Part shown: positions 52,037-61,064 of the stretch, piece after piece | Numbering within the stretch: position 1 is the first letter of the stretch | Layout: every line of letters begins with the position of its first letter | Source: Victivallis sp. Marseille-Q1083 | Lineage (GTDB): Bacteria; Verrucomicrobiota; Lentisphaeria; Victivallales; Victivallaceae | Length of the DNA: 64,000 nucleotides | Assembly (NCBI RefSeq): GCF_903645315.1 | Contig: NZ_CAHJXL010000001.1 | Span: 806,001 to 870,000 of the forward strand | Reading direction: 5' to 3' | Position numbers and translations under genes: made by a program | Notes under the pieces: generated by a model | Database searches by the model: none | Told to the model about the DNA's origin: nothing | What the model saw: the letters and a program-made list of their open reading frames with translations, nothing else

Positions 52037-55000
52037 TTATCGGGCGGACACGGTTTGCGCCGGACCAAGGGCGATCAGCCGGACGTCCCGGGCCGGAATG
52101 TCGATGGTGATTTTGCCGTCATTCACCGGCAGGTCCCGCCGCCATTCCATTTCGGCGGCGGAGAAGGTGTTGCCCGGAAATTGCAGCAGCGCCGGATCGA
52201 TTTCCACCGAAACACTTTGCGGTTCGTCCGTCAAATTGCCGACGACGGCCAACGCCGATTCTCCCGCATTCAAATACAGACTGCAGACGATCCGCGGATC
52301 CTGCGGCGAAAGCCGGACCTGCCGCCGGTTGTGCCAATACGGCAGCCATTCGGCGTTTTCACAATTCATCCGGTCGAAAATCCGCCAGACCGGCACCAGC
52401 CCCTCTAGCGCCTCAAGGGTGAACGCACTGTAATTGATGTCGTGCAGCAGCGTGTATGCCAGTCCTTCCCGGAATTGGAACGGGTTGTTCAAATAGACCA
52501 GGAATTCCACCGGCGCACCGAATTGCCGTCCGTAGAATTTGGCACGGAAATCCGGCAGGTCGACCTGGAAGCCCGGTTGGTGAATCATGTACTCCTCGCC
52601 GAGCAGCAGCCGATGGCTCCAGGCGCCGGCCAGCGGCATCAGGTTGCCGGAATAGTGGTTGAAGATCAAGCCGTCCGCTTGACGCGACATCAGAATCTGA
52701 TAGAGACGTTTGCCGTGCCGATGGAGTTTGCGCAGCGGGAAGCTGTCGCGTAAATTGCCGTCTCGGTCGATCCAGCCGCAGCCGTGGGCGGTGTTGCGGC
52801 AATCGCCGGAGAACATCGCGCCGTCATAATAATAGCCGTCGGTGCCGAATTCCCGGATCATTTTGTCGGCATGAAAGGCGATGAAATCCGTCCAGCAATC
52901 CGCGCCGACGCAACTGGCGGAAAAGGCGTGATCGAGGTAATTGATCCAATCGCTGTTCCAGTTGGAATCCGGCACCCAGCGGCTGTCCGGTTCCGACATC
53001 CACAGATCGTGGAAGTAACGGCTCATCGGCGCGTTGTCGCCGAGTCCACCGCCGTAATAGAGCCCGAGCTGGCCGCCGCGGCGGTGGAAGTGGTCGACCA
53101 GTTCATGCAACGCTTTGATGCGCCGTTCATCGGCCGGGTAGGGATCGCCGTAGTTTTTACCCCAGTCCTGATGCATATTAGCGTAGCGCGCGCCGCTGCC
53201 GAGCCGGTAATCGGTGAAGGTGTTGAACAGTTGCCAGCACTTGACGCCGTCGATTTCGACTTCGGAGAGCACGCCGAACCGTTCGCCGCCGCCGGGCGTC
53301 CGGTATTGCTGAAATGCCGCGCCGGCATTTTCGCAGAGGACGACGCCGGCGGTGTCCGGCGAGAGCTCCTGCCATGCCGCCGGTTCAGTCGTCCGGTTGA
53401 ACAGCGCCAGGTCGCGCAATTGAAAGCTGCTGTCGGCCTGTACTTTGGTCGTGCCGAAGCAGAGCCGGATTTCGGTATTTTCCGCCGGGCGGCCGAACAG
53501 GCCGCTGGCCGCGGCCTGGCCGATTTCCCGGCCGTTCTCGTAAAGCCGGACCGTCCCGGCATCCCAGCAGAGCGCCAGCTGCGTCCACTGTCGGTTGATT
53601 CGATCGGCCGGCAGGCCGAGGTCCGCCGTATCGAACAGCAATTTGTCCCCGTCTGGCGTGGTCTGTTCGCCGACCCAACTGCCGGTGCCGCCCTGCCGGA
53701 ACAGCCGGAACAGGCTGCCGTGGGAGTCGGAAACGGAGAAGATTTCCGTATTGCCGCCGGGGAATTCCGGCCGCAGCGTCATGACCAGCGTTCCGGCTTC
53801 CGGATTGAACTTTTCGGCGGGGGTGTAGACCAGGGCGCCGGTGCCGAGGTGGTCGCGAAGGTTTTCGTCGTAACCGGCCCAATGGGTCAGCCGGCGGCGG
53901 CGTTCCCGCGCGTCATATGGCTTCGGCGGGGTGATCTGCAGGCCGAAACCGATCTTCAGCGGCCGGTCGATGACGGTCGGCTGATCGATCAGGGCGACGC
54001 TGAATACGCTGCCCTCTGCAGTCGGGCGCAATTGCAGCGGTTCGGCGGCGGCGCAATTCCAATTTTCCATCGATTCGGCATACCAGGCCAGGCCGCGGTC
54101 GTCGTTGTAAACCGTGACGACCGGTCTGAAGGCGGAATGCCAGTCGCCGTCCAGCGTCCGGGCGTAATTGTTCCAGGTGAAATCGATCGGATAGATGTAT
54201 TCGGCAATTTCCGGGCGGAACGGAATCTGCAGCGCCAGGCGGTCCAGGGTCTGCGGCCGGTCCGGCAGGAGGGTCAATTCATACCAGAGAAAACCGTCCT
54301 CCTCCATCGACAGTTCCGCCCGGTAGGCCAGGCCGTCTATCGCGTTGGAGCCGGCCAGTTCGATCCGGTCCTCGGCGGCCTCGCCGGGCTGAAGTCTGCC
54401 GGCGGACAGGTCGATTGTGGCGCCGTTCCGGTCGGCCAGCAGTTGAATCGGAGCGGCCAGCAGCGGGACGCCTTCGCTGCTGATCTGGGTCGGCAGATTG
54501 GTGTTCCCAAACTGGTAACTGCCGGCCAGGCAGTGCAGCGCCTCGCCGGTGAACGTCACCGGCGTATAGGGCGGCATGACCTGATGGGCCAGTCCGCACT
54601 GGTTGCCGAGCCATTCCGGGTTTTTCAGCACCGGCAGCTCCTGGGAGAACGTCGCCGGGGAACCGTCCGGCAGCACCGCTTCCGCCTGCAGCCGGTAGTC
54701 GCCCCCTTCGGTCACGGTGACGGCGAATTCGGTTTCCCCATTGTGGTTGCGGACGGTGAAATCGCCTTCGGCCGCCGTTTGGCCGGAAGGGGTCAGCAAC
54801 CGGTAGGCGACGACGGTCTCGTCGGGCAGCCGGCTGGAGGCGATCAGCCGGCAGCGGCCGGCCGGCAGATAGTTTTTCGCAACCAGCGAAATCGGGTAGT
54901 CCGGCAGATATTCCAGCGGCGCTTGGTAATAGAAAACTTCCCGGTTGCCGGTCAGGTCGGTCAGCGAGAGTCTGGCTTCGACCGGTTCGCTGAGCTTCAA

Positions 55001-55861
55001 TTGCGGGGACAGTTCCAGTTGGGCGGTGCCGTGCGGTTCGACCGTCACCTCCCGGGTGATCGGCGGATAATCGTCGCGGATGATGCCGCTGCGGACGAAA
55101 TCCAATGTGGCCCGCGCGGCGTGAGGACGGTCGTCCGTATTGCGGAGCTGCCAGGTCAACTGCGGCATTTCATCGGCAAAAGTGACCGGCTCCAGGCTGC
55201 CGGTCAGGCCTCCGGCATTAAAGGCAACGGACGGATAAGCGGTGATATTGTGGAAATTGGTCAAAGGCTGACTCCAGGTGTAGCTGCTGATTCCGCTGTC
55301 GGTCGTCGCATTGTGGACCACCAGCATCCTGGCGGTATCCGCCGGCGGCGATTCCAGGCCGAGCGAAGACCACGGAATGCTCAATTCCAGATTCCAGCCT
55401 TGCTCGTTGAGGGAGGTGCGAACTTGCCAGTCGCCGTTCCAGGCGACATCGTTGCCGCGCTTGTCGAAAATGATTCCGGCCGGATTGACGACCAGTTGGA
55501 TTTTGTGTTCCGCCGTTCCATCGAAGGCGAGGTGCAGTTCCATTGATTCTTCGGAATAAATTGCGGCGTCGCGTTCGGTCAGCGAAGTCGATATTTTGGT
55601 CGGATTCTGGCCGGAGGTTTGAAACGCGAGATAGAACCGTTCGGCATCGGCGGTCAGCCAGGCCCGCTGGCGTACCGCGCCGGCCGGGTGGAACGCATTC
55701 AGTTGGCCGGATACCTCCCATTCGCCGGGAGAAAGTGTCCCGTCGATCGTCGGTGGTTGCGGTGATAATGGAACGGTCAGGAAATTTTCGGCGGTTGCGG
55801 CGGAAATTCCGCACAGTATCAATAAAACGGCAATGCAGCTGGCAGGATTTGTCATAGTCAT
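52037..55861 (-). CDS. giant secreted DUF6067-like glycosidase with CBM9/DOMON-type N-terminus
   Basis: This 1274-aa protein has a signal peptide (ASCIAVLLILCGISAATA). It contains a DOMON/CBM9-like domain (about 25-215: PPTIDGTLSPGEWEVSG, FYLAFQTSG, SMELHLAFDG), beta-sandwich linkers, and a DUF6067-like central part (WLGNQCGLAHQVMPPYTPV, NLPTQISSEGVPLLAAPIQL, GLAWYAESMENW). A LamG-like insert (TQLALCWDAGTVRLYENGR) and a TIM-barrel-like C-terminal half (HDLWMSEPDSRWVPDSNWNS, DGYYYDGAMFSGDCRNTAHG) follow. It probably attacks a complex polysaccharide outside the cell; the catalytic residues are not certain. It is 258 nt downstream of the pseudopilin of locus 3 on the same strand. The ATG at 55861 or 55855 may be used. 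Confidence 0.75.
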   Translation of the reverse strand: MTMTNPASCIAVLLILCGISAATAENFLTVPLSPQPPTIDGTLSPGEWEVSGQLNAFHPAGAVRQRAWLTADAERFYLAFQTSGQNPTKISTSLTERDAAIYSEESMELHLAFDGTAEHKIQLVVNPAGIIFDKRGNDVAWNGDWQVRTSLNEQGWNLELSIPWSSLGLESPPADTARMLVVHNATTDSGISSYTWSQPLTNFHNITAYPSVAFNAGGLTGSLEPVTFADEMPQLTWQLRNTDDRPHAARATLDFVRSGIIRDDYPPITREVTVEPHGTAQLELSPQLKLSEPVEARLSLTDLTGNREVFYYQAPLEYLPDYPISLVAKNYLPAGRCRLIASSRLPDETVVAYRLLTPSGQTAAEGDFTVRNHNGETEFAVTVTEGGDYRLQAEAVLPDGSPATFSQELPVLKNPEWLGNQCGLAHQVMPPYTPVTFTGEALHCLAGSYQFGNTNLPTQISSEGVPLLAAPIQLLADRNGATIDLSAGRLQPGEAAEDRIELAGSNAIDGLAYRAELSMEEDGFLWYELTLLPDRPQTLDRLALQIPFRPEIAEYIYPIDFTWNNYARTLDGDWHSAFRPVVTVYNDDRGLAWYAESMENWNCAAAEPLQLRPTAEGSVFSVALIDQPTVIDRPLKIGFGLQITPPKPYDARERRRRLTHWAGYDENLRDHLGTGALVYTPAEKFNPEAGTLVMTLRPEFPGGNTEIFSVSDSHGSLFRLFRQGGTGSWVGEQTTPDGDKLLFDTADLGLPADRINRQWTQLALCWDAGTVRLYENGREIGQAAASGLFGRPAENTEIRLCFGTTKVQADSSFQLRDLALFNRTTEPAAWQELSPDTAGVVLCENAGAAFQQYRTPGGGERFGVLSEVEIDGVKCWQLFNTFTDYRLGSGARYANMHQDWGKNYGDPYPADERRIKALHELVDHFHRRGGQLGLYYGGGLGDNAPMSRYFHDLWMSEPDSRWVPDSNWNSDWINYLDHAFSASCVGADCWTDFIAFHADKMIREFGTDGYYYDGAMFSGDCRNTAHGCGWIDRDGNLRDSFPLRKLHRHGKRLYQILMSRQADGLIFNHYSGNLMPLAGAWSHRLLLGEEYMIHQPGFQVDLPDFRAKFYGRQFGAPVEFLVYLNNPFQFREGLAYTLLHDINYSAFTLEALEGLVPVWRIFDRMNCENAEWLPYWHNRRQVRLSPQDPRIVCSLYLNAGESALAVVGNLTDEPQSVSVEIDPALLQFPGNTFSAAEMEWRRDLPVNDGKITIDIPARDVRLIALGPAQTVSAR

Positions 55862-56118
55862 GGTTCCGATTGTTCGTTGGAATACACCAACCGGGCAATG
55901 TTGCTGGGCGATTTGAACGTTACCGTCAAGCGAGTGATAACCTGGCTGTGGCGAATGGCCGTAGACGGAACGGAATGCTCCTGGCGATTTTCATTTCATT
56001 CTTGAAAATCGTTTCCTATTGCCCGGCAGGCGGAAATATCGGCCGCTCCGGCTGAAGCGAAGTGGCCGAGGTTTTTGTATGTGATTCCCCTGTGTTGTTC
56101 CTTTTATCTGATTGAGAA

Positions 56119-56871
56119 TTACCAGCGGTTCAGTTTATAAGCGCCGGCGCCGCCGCCGTCCACCCAGGGGGCCCAGTGATAATTGATGTCATCATTGCCC
56201 CAATAAAGCACATCCTGCGCGGGAATGCTTTCGGCATGGCCGTCGAAAGCGGTCATGTTGAGACGGTTTTCGTGCCGGGCGCTGACGGCGACGTCAATCC
56301 AGCCGCTCGGCCAGCCGGGCAGTACGCCGCCCTGGTGTCCGATGGCGTTGGTGACGCCGGTGGTGGCGCCGCTTGAACCGGAAACCGGCGAGTCGGCGAA
56401 CACCATCAGTTTGCTCGACTGAGCCAGTGCCAATATCTGCGACGATTTGTGACCGTAAAAAGGATTGTCGCCGCCGCCGTAATTTCCGCCGCCCATCGAC
56501 TGCCAGTTCATTCCGTAAGTCACTTTGGAGTTGAGAATCAGATTTTCAATGTCTCCGGCCGGCCGCTCCATCGGGCAGAACATCATCTCGTAGGGCAGGT
56601 AATTCAACTGATCGCCGTTGATACCCGGACCGATCTTGTAATTCCAGGCTTCCGGGGTATCCTTGCCCAGCACCCAGTCGTCGTTGTCCAGCATGTACAA
56701 CTGGCCGGCCAGGCCGAGCTGCTTCAAATTGGAAATGCATTTGATGCCCTGCGCTTTGGCCTTGGCTTTGGCGAGCGCCGGCAGCAGCATGCTGGCCAGA
56801 ATGGCAATAATTGCAATCACGACCAGCAGTTCGATCAATGTGAATTTTTTTCCGATTTGTTTGTTCATCAT
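56119..56871 (-). CDS. pseudopilin-like protein with H-X9-DG motif
   Basis: This 250-aa protein starts at 56871 with AGGAGACGG just upstream. The leader MMNKQIGKK is followed by [37 protein letters not shown] is the usual start of the mature helix-to-globular transition. The C-terminal [19 protein letters not shown] is the H-X9-DG motif. A Gly-rich loop ([14 protein letters not shown]) lies in the middle. The gene sits 13 nt after the GntR/LacI-type regulator in the same direction, so the two are one operon. This is the third such triad of regulator, pilin and enzyme in the window. Confidence 0.85.
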   Translation of the reverse strand: MMNKQIGKKFTLIELLVVIAIIAILASMLLPALAKAKAKAQGIKCISNLKQLGLAGQLYMLDNDDWVLGKDTPEAWNYKIGPGINGDQLNYLPYEMMFCPMERPAGDIENLILNSKVTYGMNWQSMGGGNYGGGDNPFYGHKSSQILALAQSSKLMVFADSPVSGSSGATTGVTNAIGHQGGVLPGWPSGWIDVAVSARHENRLNMTAFDGHAESIPAQDVLYWGNDDINYHWAPWVDGGGAGAYKLNRW

Positions 56872-56884
56872 TCCGTCTCCTATT

Positions 56885-58000
56885 TTATGGGTTAGTGCAT
56901 AATGGCTGGTTCTGCTTTGCCGGTGAAATATCTTTCATGCTGCTTCCGTCGATAAAGGCGTAAGGCGAAAAGTAGCTGCCGTAACGCAGTTCACCGAGCC
57001 GGATTTGCTCGACGACCTCGCGGACGCAGGCTTCACCTTCGGCGTTGGCGTTGGTGTCGATCCGGGCCAGATCCAAGATCCTGGCGTAAAAATCGAAACT
57101 GCCGCCGAACATCATCACACTCAGGTCCTCCGGAATGCGGATCCCTGCTTTTCGCAGTTCGTGATAGATTGCCAGCGCGTTGATATAACCGAACGTCACC
57201 AGCAGACCGGTATAATGCCCGGCCTGCCTGACAATGGTGTTGATATTGCTGTGGTTGATGCTGCCGGCATGGGTTGTGGTGGTAAAGGTGATGAGCAGGT
57301 CGTCGGAGAAGGGACGGTGATGGTCCTGGAAAATTTCTTCGACGAGTTTGCCCAGCATCGTTGAATTGCAGGCGATCATGATTTTTTCATGGCCGAAATC
57401 CCAGAATTTCTGCAGTGCCGCGGTGAGCACTTCCCGATCGTTGAGCCGGAAATCGACGAAACGGCTGCGTTTCAATGCGGCATATTCCCGGTACCAGCCG
57501 AGCGCGACGCACGGCACCATCGACGACTCCAGGAATTTGTGCAGTTTGACCGATTGTTCCCCGGTGATGATATAGCCGTCCGCCTTGATGCCCGGATGGA
57601 GGTAACTCAGCGAAGCGACTTTGTCGATCAAATTGGTCTCGGTGATCTGCCGGATGACCAGATTGACGTTTTCGACGCTGGCCTGGTGGATGGCGCCGGC
57701 CAGCATGTCGCACTGGTGCGGGTCCTGCAGGCCTTTGCCGACGGTGAACAGCACGATGTTGATGCCGGTGTTCCGGCGCCGTTCGAGCTGCTGCCGGATG
57801 GTGGCGTGGTTCAATACATGCCCTTTGGGAGAGCTGGTGCTGATCAGATTGCTGTCGCGCAGGTATTGGATGGCTGAACGGATGGTCGAGCGGGCGCAGA
57901 TATATTTCTCCGCCAGGGTGCGCTCGGCCGGCAGCACTTTGTGATGAGCGAAATCATTGCAGATCCGCTCGGCGATTTCCTGAAACAAAAAAGACTGCAT
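56885..58000 (-). CDS. GntR-type HTH / LacI-type effector transcriptional regulator
   Basis: This ~371-aa regulator starts at the ATG at 58000, with AGGAAACGG 8 nt upstream; the frame extends further but only into the promoter and IS remnant. The N-terminal GntR winged helix ([49 protein letters not shown]) is joined to a LacI-like effector domain ([79 protein letters not shown]). It probably controls the pseudopilin and the DUF6067-like gene downstream. The imperfect palindrome GGTAT-N6-ATACC between its promoter and ATG is a candidate autoregulatory site. Confidence 0.87.
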   Translation of the reverse strand: MQSFLFQEIAERICNDFAHHKVLPAERTLAEKYICARSTIRSAIQYLRDSNLISTSSPKGHVLNHATIRQQLERRRNTGINIVLFTVGKGLQDPHQCDMLAGAIHQASVENVNLVIRQITETNLIDKVASLSYLHPGIKADGYIITGEQSVKLHKFLESSMVPCVALGWYREYAALKRSRFVDFRLNDREVLTAALQKFWDFGHEKIMIACNSTMLGKLVEEIFQDHHRPFSDDLLITFTTTTHAGSINHSNINTIVRQAGHYTGLLVTFGYINALAIYHELRKAGIRIPEDLSVMMFGGSFDFYARILDLARIDTNANAEGEACVREVVEQIRLGELRYGSYFSPYAFIDGSSMKDISPAKQNQPLCTNP

Positions 58001-58027
58001 ATTCCGTTTCCTGTACATTCCTGTTTT

Positions 58028-58043
58028 GGTATGTCGCAATACC
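58028..58043. promoter_or_regulatory. palindrome GGTAT-N6-ATACC, candidate autoregulatory operator
   Basis: Five-base arms GGTAT (58028-58032) and ATACC (58039-58043) lie in the leader just downstream of the expected transcription start, with a further GGTATGGCAC half-site next to it. Binding there would block elongation or initiation. Confidence 0.4.
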
Positions 58044-58061
58044 AGTGCCATACCATCATAA

Positions 58062-58090
58062 AGTATATCAAAATATCGGCAGAAAGTCAA
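58062..58090 (-). promoter_or_regulatory. promoter of the locus 3 regulator operon
   Basis: On the minus strand TTGACT (58090-58085), 17 bp, TATACT (58067-58062). The same CCTATTGACTT context and spacing occur at the locus 2 pseudopilin promoter, and an IS30 remnant end lies 36 bp upstream. Confidence 0.75.
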
Positions 58091-58125
58091 TAGGCAATCG
58101 AAAATAATTTGAAAATTTTTACCGG

Positions 58126-58680
58126 GGGTCAATTGAAAAAGTAAACGCACCGCAGAAAGTGTTTCGTTTGACAAATACAATGGCATAACAAAGAAAATCG
58201 GGAGGGCCAGAAAATGTCGCATCTAACAGAACACTTTTTCCTGTAATTCTGACTGACAACGGTTCTGAATTTTCCACCCCCGGCACACTTGAAGGAAGCC
58301 CATTTTCGGAAAAGTACGAACGAAAACCTTTTATGGCAATCCCTATTCTTCCCGGCAAAAGGGGAAAACAATCATCTCAACCTCTGAAAAATGATTCCCA
58401 AAGAGAAAGGTCAGGAACCTCAACGACGTATCGGCAGCCATATTCTTCAAAGAACCTTGCGGAAAGGAGATTCTGGAAAAGTTGAGCACTGAACTCATCG
58501 ATGAAAACATGATCCATTTATTGCCCGATTTGATCAATAAATGGTCCCTTCTGTTTGAGAAGGATTGTCAAATTCAGCGTATCCGTTTACAATGTCCGCC
58601 AACAGCCGGGGCATTACACTATGGAGAATGATCGTCTTTGGGTCAGAGTAAATACACGAAATATACGCATTTAGCTCGTA
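58126..58680 (+). mobile_element. IS30-family remnant, about 550 bp, degraded transposase
   Basis: The left end has GAAAAAGTAAACGCAC (58135-58150), matching the terminal repeat of the 46-kb remnant. Plus-strand frames read LTDNGSEFS (58249 on; the second catalytic Asp of IS30) then, after a frameshift, FYGNPYSSRQKG (58329 on). After an in-frame stop they read NLNDVSAAIFFKEPCGKEILEKL, the usual IS30 C-terminus. The first half of the gene is deleted. The right end is approximate. This stretch of more than 700 bp between genes holds nothing else recognisable. Confidence 0.75.
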
Positions 58681-58771
58681 GAAAATAAAACTCCTTTTTA
58701 GCGATTCGGCGGATTACATCGAACTGCTATTTTTCGTCAACCGACCGGATGCCGCGATGAAATAATACCGT

Positions 58772-59215
58772 TTATTGCAGCGGTTCCAGGGTCGGATCGA
58801 CCGTTTCCGGCTCCGATGGAGTGAACAGATAGACCGGGCCGTCATAGAAGACTTTTTTCAACAACCAGAACGGCGAACCAACCAGATAAGCGCCCGGCAT
58901 CGCAAAATAACGATAGGTGAAATCCACCGGCGGCAGAAAAGCTTCACCGGAAAAATCCCCGGTGACTGCATTGAACAGCGCCTTGCTCGGCCAGCAAATC
59001 ACATTGCCGACCGCATGAAACGCCACTCCGGCGGCATTGGCCGGAATCAGATAAAAGTAATCGGCCACTTCCGCATTGCGCCAGTAAACCCCGAATAAAT
59101 AGGCGTCGTTCGTTTCCAGCCGTTGATCGTATTGTCCCGCCGCGGTCTGCTGCCCCCAGAAGCACACCGCCAAAGCCAACAGAACCGTCTGCCAATGCCA
59201 CACTCTTTTCATCAT
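58772..59215 (-). CDS. small exported protein, unknown function
   Basis: This ~147-aa protein starts at the ATG at 59215 (or 59212), overlapping the ttcA stop by 4 nt. A signal peptide (VWHWQTVLLALAVCFWGQQTAAG) is followed by a Tyr/Phe-rich mature part (AYLFGVYWRNAEVADYFYLIP, ALFNAVTGDFSGEAFLPPVDF, RYFAMPGAYLVGSPFWLLKKVFYDGPVYLF). The repeated aromatic and GSPF segments suggest an envelope-associated, possibly membrane-inserting protein. No family is recognised. Translational coupling to ttcA suggests only a shared transcript. Confidence 0.55.
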   Translation of the reverse strand: MMKRVWHWQTVLLALAVCFWGQQTAAGQYDQRLETNDAYLFGVYWRNAEVADYFYLIPANAAGVAFHAVGNVICWPSKALFNAVTGDFSGEAFLPPVDFTYRYFAMPGAYLVGSPFWLLKKVFYDGPVYLFTPSEPETVDPTLEPLQ

Positions 59216-60009
59216 TCGCGTCCCCACTCGTTAGACTGCTTTTGTTGCTCTTCCCACTCGATAAAACGCTTATCCAAAAGATAAGCCGGCCGGACATCCT
59301 GCATCGAACGCAGCATCTGCTGCCGGACATGCGGAATCCGCTTTTCCAACCGCTCCAGCCAATTCCCGAAAAATGCCCGGTCCCCCCGCTCTTTCAGTTG
59401 TTCGGCATACCGGCAAGCTCCGGCTTCCGGCCAATCGAACCCTTCCGCCGCTTCCCGCACCAGCGACTCCGGAACCAGCGCCAGAGGACGGATCAACCGC
59501 AATGCCGCCTCATCCGCCGGAACATTCGGCCCCATCGTCGTCACCCCCTGCCCCCGGAACAAGCCGATCAGCAACGATACGGCAATGTCGTCCAGATTGT
59601 GCCCCAACGCCAGTTTATCGGCCTGCCAATCCGCTGCGGCACCATATAATTTGCCGCGGCGCAGCCGCGAACACAAAACACAGGGACGCCGTTCGGCCTG
59701 ACACTCTTTCAGCAACGGCTCCAGCGCCATCGCCACAGTCCGATGTTCCCAGCCCCGTTCCCGGCAATATCCGGCCACCGCCGCCGCATTGAACCCGGCA
59801 AAGCCCGGATCGAAGGTCACCGCCAGAATGGCAAACTCCACCGGCGCCCGGCGCCGCAACTGCTGGAGCACCTCCAACAGCATCATGCTGTCCTTGCCGC
59901 CGCTGACGCCGACGGCAATCCGGTCACCGGGGCGAATCATCCGGTACTCGGCAACCGCCCGGCCGGCCAGCCGGCACACTTTCTTGAAGGCCGCGGCGCT
60001 CTTTGTCAT
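59212..60009 (-). CDS. ttcA: TtcA-like tRNA 2-thiocytidine synthetase (PP-loop ATPase)
   Basis: This 265-aa enzyme of the TtcA/TtuA group adenylates and thiolates a tRNA base (C32 in TtcA) using an iron-sulfur cluster. The PP-loop SGGKDS is at 36-41, the CxxC pair C110-V-L-C113 ligates the cluster, and LALGHNLDDIAVSLLIGLFRG is the typical helix after it. The C-terminal RPLALVPESLVREAAE and the PHVRQQM segment fit TtcA. No signal peptide. A strong terminator for the preceding gene lies 30 nt upstream of the start. The exact target base cannot be read from sequence. Confidence 0.88.
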   Translation of the reverse strand: MTKSAAAFKKVCRLAGRAVAEYRMIRPGDRIAVGVSGGKDSMMLLEVLQQLRRRAPVEFAILAVTFDPGFAGFNAAAVAGYCRERGWEHRTVAMALEPLLKECQAERRPCVLCSRLRRGKLYGAAADWQADKLALGHNLDDIAVSLLIGLFRGQGVTTMGPNVPADEAALRLIRPLALVPESLVREAAEGFDWPEAGACRYAEQLKERGDRAFFGNWLERLEKRIPHVRQQMLRSMQDVRPAYLLDKRFIEWEEQQKQSNEWGRE

Positions 60010-60038
60010 AAAATCAGCCTATTCCCGAACTCGCCGAC

Positions 60039-60075
60039 AAAAAAACCGCGTCCATCGAAGGGGACGCGGTTTTTT
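60039..60075 (-). terminator. bidirectional intrinsic terminator
   Basis: CCGCGTCC (60046-60053) and GGACGCGG (60062-60069) form the stem, extended by A6/T6 on either side. It ends the transcript of the gene at 60103-60912 and separates it from ttcA. Confidence 0.9.
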
Positions 60076-60102
60076 GCCTGCTCCATAAGCCGCAATCGCA
60101 GT

Positions 60103-60912
60103 TTACGGCATCTGCTGGTAATTGTCTTTCGTATAGAACGCATAGCGCAGGTCGAAGATGTCCTGCTGGCTCGACGGCAGGGAAGTCACTTCATAGTTGG
60201 CATCCTTGCGCGGCACCACCACGGCGGTCACATTGCCTTGCGCCAAACCAAATTTCGCCACATCGCTATTCATCACCGAGCCGAGCATGATCAGCTTCGG
60301 AGCGCCTTCCTTGTACTTATTCTTGATGAAGGAGACACCGGCCGGGCCGTTCATCGGCAGGCCAACCAGCGTGATCACCACGTTGCAATCCGAATGCTTC
60401 TTCACCGCCTTGTCAAAATCCTGCGCGCTCATCCGCATCATCACCGGCATCGACGGTCCCATCGGACGGCCGTCCGGACCGGAAACGTTGGCCGGCTCCA
60501 GCACCAGGTCAAAAACGATGTTGGACTCCGGAATGCCGTTCTCGATCAACATCTGCTTCAACGCCTGCGTACGGGAGTTGTCTTCATACCCTTCGTCCGC
60601 CAGGATCAAAATCTTTTCCTTGTCCATGTTGTTCTTCTTCAGGTGCTCGGCAACTTTGTACCCCTGGGAGGCATAGATCGCGGTTTCGATATCGCGGATT
60701 TTTTCCGTTTCGCTCTTGCCGATGCCGATCTCGCCGAGCCAGCCGGTATTATAGAGGAAGAAGCCGCCGCTGACCACGACAACCAACAGCAACAGCAACG
60801 CCAGCCCCTGGGCATTCGGATTGGTCGCCTGCTTCTTATTGCAGATCATCATACCAATCAGACCGCCCACCATCAAAACGATGAGTACGCCATTGAGCAA
60901 TATTGACATCAT
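60103..60912 (-). CDS. membrane-anchored protein with periplasmic-binding-like domain, unknown
   Basis: This 269-aa protein has two N-terminal membrane segments (LLNGVLIVLMVGGLIGMMIC; GLALLLLLVVVVSGGFFLY), so the globular C-terminal ~200 residues lie in one compartment, probably cytoplasmic or periplasmic depending on topology. These show alternating strands and helices (KILILADEGYEDNSRTQALKQ, SDCNVVITLVGLPMN, PKLIMLGSVMNSDVAKFGLA, VTAVVVPRKDANYE) like a periplasmic-binding or Rossmann-type domain. AAAGGAGATTG precedes the ATG. It has its own terminator and is isolated from its neighbours. I do not recognise the family. Codon use looks like the backbone and expression may be high. Confidence 0.6.
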   Translation of the reverse strand: MMSILLNGVLIVLMVGGLIGMMICNKKQATNPNAQGLALLLLLVVVVSGGFFLYNTGWLGEIGIGKSETEKIRDIETAIYASQGYKVAEHLKKNNMDKEKILILADEGYEDNSRTQALKQMLIENGIPESNIVFDLVLEPANVSGPDGRPMGPSMPVMMRMSAQDFDKAVKKHSDCNVVITLVGLPMNGPAGVSFIKNKYKEGAPKLIMLGSVMNSDVAKFGLAQGNVTAVVVPRKDANYEVTSLPSSQQDIFDLRYAFYTKDNYQQMP

Positions 60913-61064
60913 TTTTTCAATCTCCTTTTGTGGTTTTTTAGGTTCACAGCATAAACAATATTCCCCTATCTGCGAAAAATCAACTCTTTTTCCGGGGATT
61001 TTACGGCTTATTCTTGAAAAAAAGAAGTTTTTTCACCATAAACCGGGATTTCATTCAAAAATTT

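Noticed and set aside
52784-55546. 920-codon plus-strand frame opposite the DUF6067-like gene
   Set aside because: It is antisense to a gene with signal peptide and recognised domains; the product is low-complexity Arg/Gly/Gln.
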